Shown here: one piece after another, positions 59,050-64,000 of the stretch
Numbering within the stretch: position 1 is the stretch's first letter
Layout of the letters: each line of letters starts with the position of its first letter
NCBI RefSeq assembly: GCF_024713975.1
Contig: NC_091113.1
Coordinates: 295,001 to 359,000 of the forward strand
Origin: Paralichthys olivaceus
Lineage: Eukaryota; Chordata; Actinopteri; Pleuronectiformes; Paralichthyidae
Reading direction: 5' to 3'
Length of the DNA stretch: 64,000 bases
Position numbers and translations under genes: made by a program
The notes under the pieces: generated by a model
Databases searched by the model: none
What the model saw: the letters and a program-made list of their open reading frames with translations, nothing else
What the model was told of the DNA's origin: nothing

Positions 59050-60235
59050 TATAGAATAACTAACGTCCGTCTGATGAATCTGTTTAAATCGACTTTCTGG
59101 TCCAACTTGAATCACAGGTGTGGATCTAAGAAAGAGGAAGAAACGCTGTGACCTCACAAAGGAAAGTTTCAAGATTTAGGAAACATGATGCTTCCTTCTT
59201 TCTTCTTCCTTTTTTTGAATGAACTCTTAAAAAAAGAGAGAGAATGTTCGTTTGACCCAAAGGACTTCCTGTTTATCACAGATCTAATAATACGACATAC
59301 AAGCAGTGGTGAGACATGAAATCAACAGTATGAGAAGATTTAAAAATATTGAATGTAAAAGTTCAAAAGGTGAATAAGTCTTTAATATAATTAAATGTCA
59401 GAACGTTTGGTTCACTACACGTTCAGAGCAACTATACGAGTGCATCGACATTTAATGTCATTTGGCCTCATTCACCAATATCTTAAAGATGTTCATACGT
59501 TTGTTCTTAAGAACTTTTGAAAGAGAACACAGATTATGACACGTCCTTGCAGAATTGTTCGTATCTGTTTTTATATTGATGAATGTCGTGTTCTGTGGAA
59601 CGTGACAGTTCATTTCTTACACAAGAACAAATCCCAGAAATGTTTTTATAAAAGCTGTAAGTGGGTTAAGAACAGTTAAAGACAATTTAAAAAGTACTGA
59701 CAAAAAATATGTTGTAACAAATAAACACAAAATAAAGCAATTAAACAAAATATTAAAGTTTTACGTTAGAAATATCAAACTTGTTTGTTTCCTGTTGACA
59801 AAATGATGAATGAAATGTGTTAAAGAACTCCATCATGCAGAACTCACCCGTCAGACGGACGACAGGATTTGATTCGTAAGGTGTCGGAGGAAGAATGAAG
59901 CGATGTGAGCTTCGTTCCTGTTCTTATGTCAGAAACATGTTTCCTCACTGACGCTGACTCAGCACTGACGTGACGTGTAAAATCTAAAATCCTGCTCAAA
60001 GATAAAATACATGAAATCCGTTGAAAAGATAAAACAATGACACTGAATCATTTCAAACTTTTATTCTGTCAGGTTTGTGCTGCTAATGCTAACTACTACT
60101 TCTTCATGCTACATAATCTCGGTCATGCTAATAGCATTTACTGTTAGCCCCAGCGTGAGCTAACATTTGTAAGACATGGTCAATGCTATGCTATCAAGGC
60201 TAGCATTAAACACCAGTGTGAGTCACGTGATCTCT
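59050..60235. other. Upstream flank of the GPCR gene, no gene seen
   Basis: AT-rich unique-looking sequence. A possible 5' UTR exon of the GPCR lies at about 59047-59127. The remainder has no coding potential I can support. Confidence 0.5.
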
Positions 60236-60239
60236 GATG

Positions 60240-60930
60240 TACGATGGAAACATGAAGTTCAAACACCCGAACATGTGGCCGCTTCAGTTGGTAAAGAAAC
60301 TCAAAAGGTTTCGATTGTCCAGTCTGAGCTACTGTAAAAAACATGGTGGCCTCCGTGATGGACCAGCTACTGATGTAAATATAACGTGTTTAAATATAAC
60401 GTATTTAAATATAACGTATGTAAATATAACGTATGTAAATATAACGTATTTAAATATAACATATGTAAATATAACATATGTAAATATAACATATTTAAAT
60501 ATAACGTGTTTAAAAATAACGTATGTAAATATAACATATGTAAATATAACGTGTTTAAAAATAACATATGTAAATATAACGTGTTTAAATATAACGTATG
60601 TAAATATAACGTATGTAAATATAACGTATGTAAATATAACGTATTTAAATATAACATATGTAAATATAACATATGTAAATATAACATATGTAAATATAAC
60701 GTATTTAAATATAACGTATTTAAATATAACGTATGTAAATATAACATATGTAAATATAACATATGTAAATATAACGTATTTAAATATAACGTGTTTAAAT
60801 ATAACATGTTTAAATATAACGTATGTAAATATAACGTGTTTAAATATAACGTATGTATAAGAAAACATCACGAGGGTTATTTAATGACAGGAGATCTGTA
60901 TTTTTAAATCTGACACACTGAACCTTTAAC
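60240..60930. mobile_element. Second MITE-like element with internal 15-bp minisatellite
   Basis: Same family as 39073-39551: caaaaggtttcgattgtcca, aaaaacatggtggcctccgt, then about 32 units of taaatataacgtatg/gtttaaatataac at 60376-60855, and the terminal sequence gacacactgaacctttaa. Long frames such as (NITYV)n are repeat translations. Confidence 0.82.
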
Positions 60931-61373
60931 TGCTCAACAATAAAGTTTTGTTTCAGGGTCGACCTCGGTCACACTTCCTGTGTCTCAGTGCTGACGTCCT
61001 GCAGGAAGGTTCAGGACAAACTGACGGTGTTGAAACGTTTCCTCTCTGCCGAGTTTTGAAAGCACCGGATTAACGTTGTTGCTGTTTAGAAAGAATCAGT
61101 GTTGAGTCAGAGCTGATTTATTTCAGAGTCTCGGTGAAAAAACTCAAAAGATCTTTTCCTCTCTAGATTTACTTTACTCACTATCGTCTGAATATAGTTT
61201 GTCTCCATCTGTCTTTTGAATCCAGTCGCTCTGTGTCCACTCTCAGTGAATGTCTTCATGTTGAACAGTTTCGTGTTCAAATACATTTAAGATTAGACTC
61301 TGAGAAACCAGGACGTGTCCTCAGTGACGGAGACTGTGTGTTTGTCTGTGAAGACATTTTGACATGCTCACCG

Positions 61374-61375
<2 letters not shown>

Positions 61376-61457
<82 letters not shown>
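61376..61457. repeat. (GT)41 microsatellite
   Basis: Pure GT run, intergenic. Confidence 0.97.
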
Positions 61458-61458
<1 letters not shown>

Positions 61459-61517
61459 TATCAGCAGGGATTAGTGAGTAAAGGTAAAGTGTGTGTGTCT
61501 CTGTCCAGGCAGATTTC

Positions 61518-61740
61518 CATCTCAGTCTCTCTGTCTCTCTCTCTCTGTCTGTCTCTCTGTCTCTCTCTCTGTCTCTCTCTCTCTGTCTCTCTCTCTCTGT
61601 CTCTCTCTGTCTGTCTCTCTGTCTCTCTCTCTCTCTGTCTCTCTCTCTGTCCCTCTCTCTGTCTCTCTCTCTCTGTCTGTCTCTCTGTCTCTCTCTCTCT
61701 GTCTGTCTCTCTGTCTCTCTCTCTGTCTCTCTCTCTCAGT
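61518..61740. repeat. (CTCTGTCT)n pyrimidine-rich repeat
   Basis: Nested tctctctgtctgtctctctg units. Opposing frames give RERDRE- and LSLSVSL-type junk peptides. Confidence 0.95.
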
Positions 61741-62639
61741 CCACACACCGACCCCTCTCTCTTCCCGCCTCCTGACGCTTGCTGCAGTGTCATGGCTGCT
61801 GCAGTGTGATTGGTCGGTTGTTGTGGGACCAGGCGAGATGCCGTTACTCGGTCGGGGACAGAGGATCGATTGGTCTGTCTCTTCTCTGCTGGTGAGCTCT
61901 GATCATTATTTACATTCTATCCTCGTTCTTTCTGCTCGTCACTTTGAGTTCATGTGGGTCACGTGACCTCAGAGGTGAAGTAGGTTTACCTCACAGTTTA
62001 AGTCTTGTGCTGTTCTAGGTCATACGTGTTACATGTTAAATAACAGTTTGGAGTGTTTGACGTGTTTATTCTTCTAATACAGTGAGTGAACTCCTGATCT
62101 ACTACCAGTCCATGAAACAGAGTCCATGTGTCTGCTTCAATCATTAAGTTCAAGTCACAATTTCTTTAGAATTTGTGTAAAATGATCCGTCAGTTTCTAC
62201 CACAGTCTGTGATTTAAGATGGACCCTGCCTCCTCCATGTTAGCAGATGGAATAATCATGACTGATTGCTTAAATAGACTTCTTATTGGCCAGGTGTGTG
62301 TGGGTGGGACCTCATTACCATAGCTCCACCTATGGCATAATTGTTTGCAGCATTGTAACCAGATGTGCGGAGCAGGCTATGACGCTGAAAGAATCCGATG
62401 TTAGCGTGCTCACTTCTCTGCATCCTGTTGTGAATCGTTATGTTCGTTAAGTCCTCATGTAATTACACACACACACATTAAGTTCATGGAATAGATGCTA
62501 ATTGAAAATCCATTCACTTTTGAAAAAACTTGACATGAAGTCTTATCAACGTAAAGATTCTTCTCACGTCACCGAGAATCAGATACTTAGAAGACAAACT
62601 CATGGTCGCCCCCTATGGACGCCTGGAGTACAATATAAC

Positions 62640-62862
62640 TTCTGTACTTTGAACAGAGGCAGATGTCTCCTCACTGACTCTGGCTCTCGAGGTTTCTCTC
62701 TGTTAATGAGAGTTTTTCCTCCACAGTCTCAAAGTGCTGCTCATCTTGGGAACTGTCGGTTTCTCTATATTTTGGTTTAAAGGTCTTGACCTTCTATGTA
62801 AAGAGCCTTGAGATAATGTATATTATGATTTGGCGCTATACAAATAAAATTGAATTGAAAAG
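62640..62862 (+). mobile_element. L2-like LINE 3' end
   Basis: Contains ctctggctctcgaggtttct, ttttcctccacagtctcaaa, gtgctgctcat and the terminus gatttggcgctatacaaata followed by aaattgaattgaa. This is the conserved 3' tail of fish L2-type LINEs, 5'-truncated with no coding part. Confidence 0.75.
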
Positions 62863-63794
62863 TCGTGTTGCTCTGACGGACTCTGGTTCACTGGTGTCTC
62901 TCGGTCACAGTCTGTTCCCTCAGCCTGATGATAATCACAGGTGAAGCAGATTATCAGGTATTAAGTGATCAGTTTAATTGCTTCCTTGTGTCCCGGCCGT
63001 CGGGTTCACTGCTCGCTCTTGTGTTTGTGAGGCCCAGAGACCTGCTGCCGTCTGGTCGTTCATGTGCAATGATCCGTTTCGTTTTGATCGTGGCGCGACA
63101 AGAAAAACCCACAGAGGAGAGAAGTGAACTGGAGTCAGGCCCAGTCGCTCTTGTTGGATGAAACCAGTCCAGAGCTCCTGGTTCTAATCAGGGAGAATGT
63201 CACAAAGCTTCACCTTCACGTCGGAGACGTCCTCAAATGGTCGACATGCAAGGAACAACCTTTTTATTGATAATAATTGTTGTGTCTTCACTTTTATATA
63301 TGAAATGTCGGTGGTGTTTCCTCAATGACATTTCTTTATCAAAGGGTTTGATAACAACCGATGTTTCGGAATCAGAACATCGTCACTCTCTAATTTACAT
63401 ATGTCAGCCCCAAATAATCAGTCAGGCTAGCTAGCAAAGATTGTTACATGTGATATTGTATAATATGAATTAAAAGATTAATAATTCAGTGTGATACAAA
63501 CACAAATCAGCCGATTGTTCGCTCAGCTGGTAGTGAGCACCCTCTGCTGGATCACGAGCTAAACTTCGGTCTCGTGCTGCTTCAGAAAGATCTACATCAG
63601 ACTGCAGCTCTGGGACAGTGAAGCCAAACCATCTTAATAGCCCCCTGGTGGCTGGCTGCAGAATAGGGCATACACCCCCACCCCTCCACACACACACACA
63701 CACACACACACGGACATAATACTTACTCTGTCATGCCCCTCTGACAGTTTTTAATCAGAGTTTGTTGGAGTTTCCTGACGTCGCTGGATTGGAT

Positions 63795-63795
<1 letters not shown>

Positions 63796-63873
<78 letters not shown>
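63796..63873. repeat. (GT)39 microsatellite
   Basis: Pure GT run near the right edge, intergenic. Confidence 0.97.
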
Positions 63874-63874
<1 letters not shown>

Positions 63875-64000
63875 AGGGACAATGACAAAATCCTGACACG
63901 ACAAAATGATTTGATTTATTTTTATAGCAGAGACACAGAGAGAAAGGACGAGGTAGGATGTTGTAGTGTTTTTGAATCTGTTGTGTTCATTGGTTGTCAG

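Larger units (their letters stand above)
61741..64000. other. Right-hand intergenic region, no gene supported
   Basis: Contains R2-like fragments (62190-62400 and 63612-63690), an L2-like LINE tail (62640-62860) and microsatellites. Short ORFs at 61493-61966, 62928-63161 and 63237-63434 match no family known to me. Confidence 0.6.

Noticed and set aside
60237-60907. Long frames of NITYV, YVIFK or YLHTL repeats
   Set aside because: Translations of the 15-bp array inside a MITE-like element, open in several frames on both strands.
61461-61966. RERDRE-rich and LSLSVSL-rich frames
   Set aside because: Pure translation of the CTCTGT low-complexity tract.

Overview
This window is vertebrate nuclear DNA. 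It is best explained as a chromosome segment from a spiny-rayed (percomorph-type) teleost fish. The genes have many short exons with GT-AG introns and vertebrate-only protein families. Introns are short, (CA)n/(GT)n microsatellites are very dense, and the interspersed repeats look like those common in acanthomorph genomes. There is no operon structure, no CRISPR array, and I saw no rRNA or tRNA gene. The long uninterrupted reading frames are almost all translations of tandem repeats, not genes.

Layout. (1) 306-12992, minus strand: the 5' half of prkg1 (cGMP-dependent protein kinase 1, beta-type first exon). It covers the leucine zipper, the autoinhibitory segment and both cGMP-binding domains; the kinase domain lies beyond the left edge. 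Its introns hold a repeat-filled intron (about 1339-3046), L2/CR1-like LINE debris and a large AP-1-like TGAGTCA array. (2) 17444-24047, plus strand: a complete a1cf (APOBEC1 complementation factor, three RRMs), divergent from prkg1 as in human, with two intronic minisatellites. (3) 25771-28069, minus strand: a complete mfap4-like secreted fibrinogen-domain protein, tail-to-tail with a1cf, with a 1.8 kb 14-bp minisatellite just upstream of its first exon. (4) 29933-32484: a tandemly duplicated segment downstream of sun1. (5) 32524-42022, minus strand: sun1, a LINC-complex SUN-domain protein with phase-1 cassette exons before the membrane segment. (6) About 42615-43324: a compact divergent promoter shared by sun1 and heatr1, with ETS, CCAAT and CRE motifs. 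(7) 43996-57149, plus strand: complete heatr1 (UTP10/BAP28), 44 coding exons, 2159 residues. (8) 57697-59046, minus strand: a two-exon class A GPCR of the hydroxycarboxylic acid/OXE receptor group, tail-to-tail with heatr1. (9) 59050-64000: repeat-rich intergenic DNA with no gene I can support.

Functionally this is a neighbourhood of unrelated genes: NO/cGMP signalling, RNA binding, extracellular matrix/innate lectin-like function, nuclear-envelope mechanics, pre-rRNA processing and metabolite sensing. The unusual content is the interaction of repeats with gene structure. Tandem repeats fill an intron, resemble and perhaps derive from a splice acceptor, replace polypyrimidine tracts, and carry dense arrays of transcription-factor-like motifs.

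Exon coordinates were read by hand from splice consensus, homology to remembered family sequences and reading-frame phase. For a1cf, heatr1, mfap4, the GPCR and sun1 (from the chosen start) the summed exon lengths close in frame. No alignment or database search was run.
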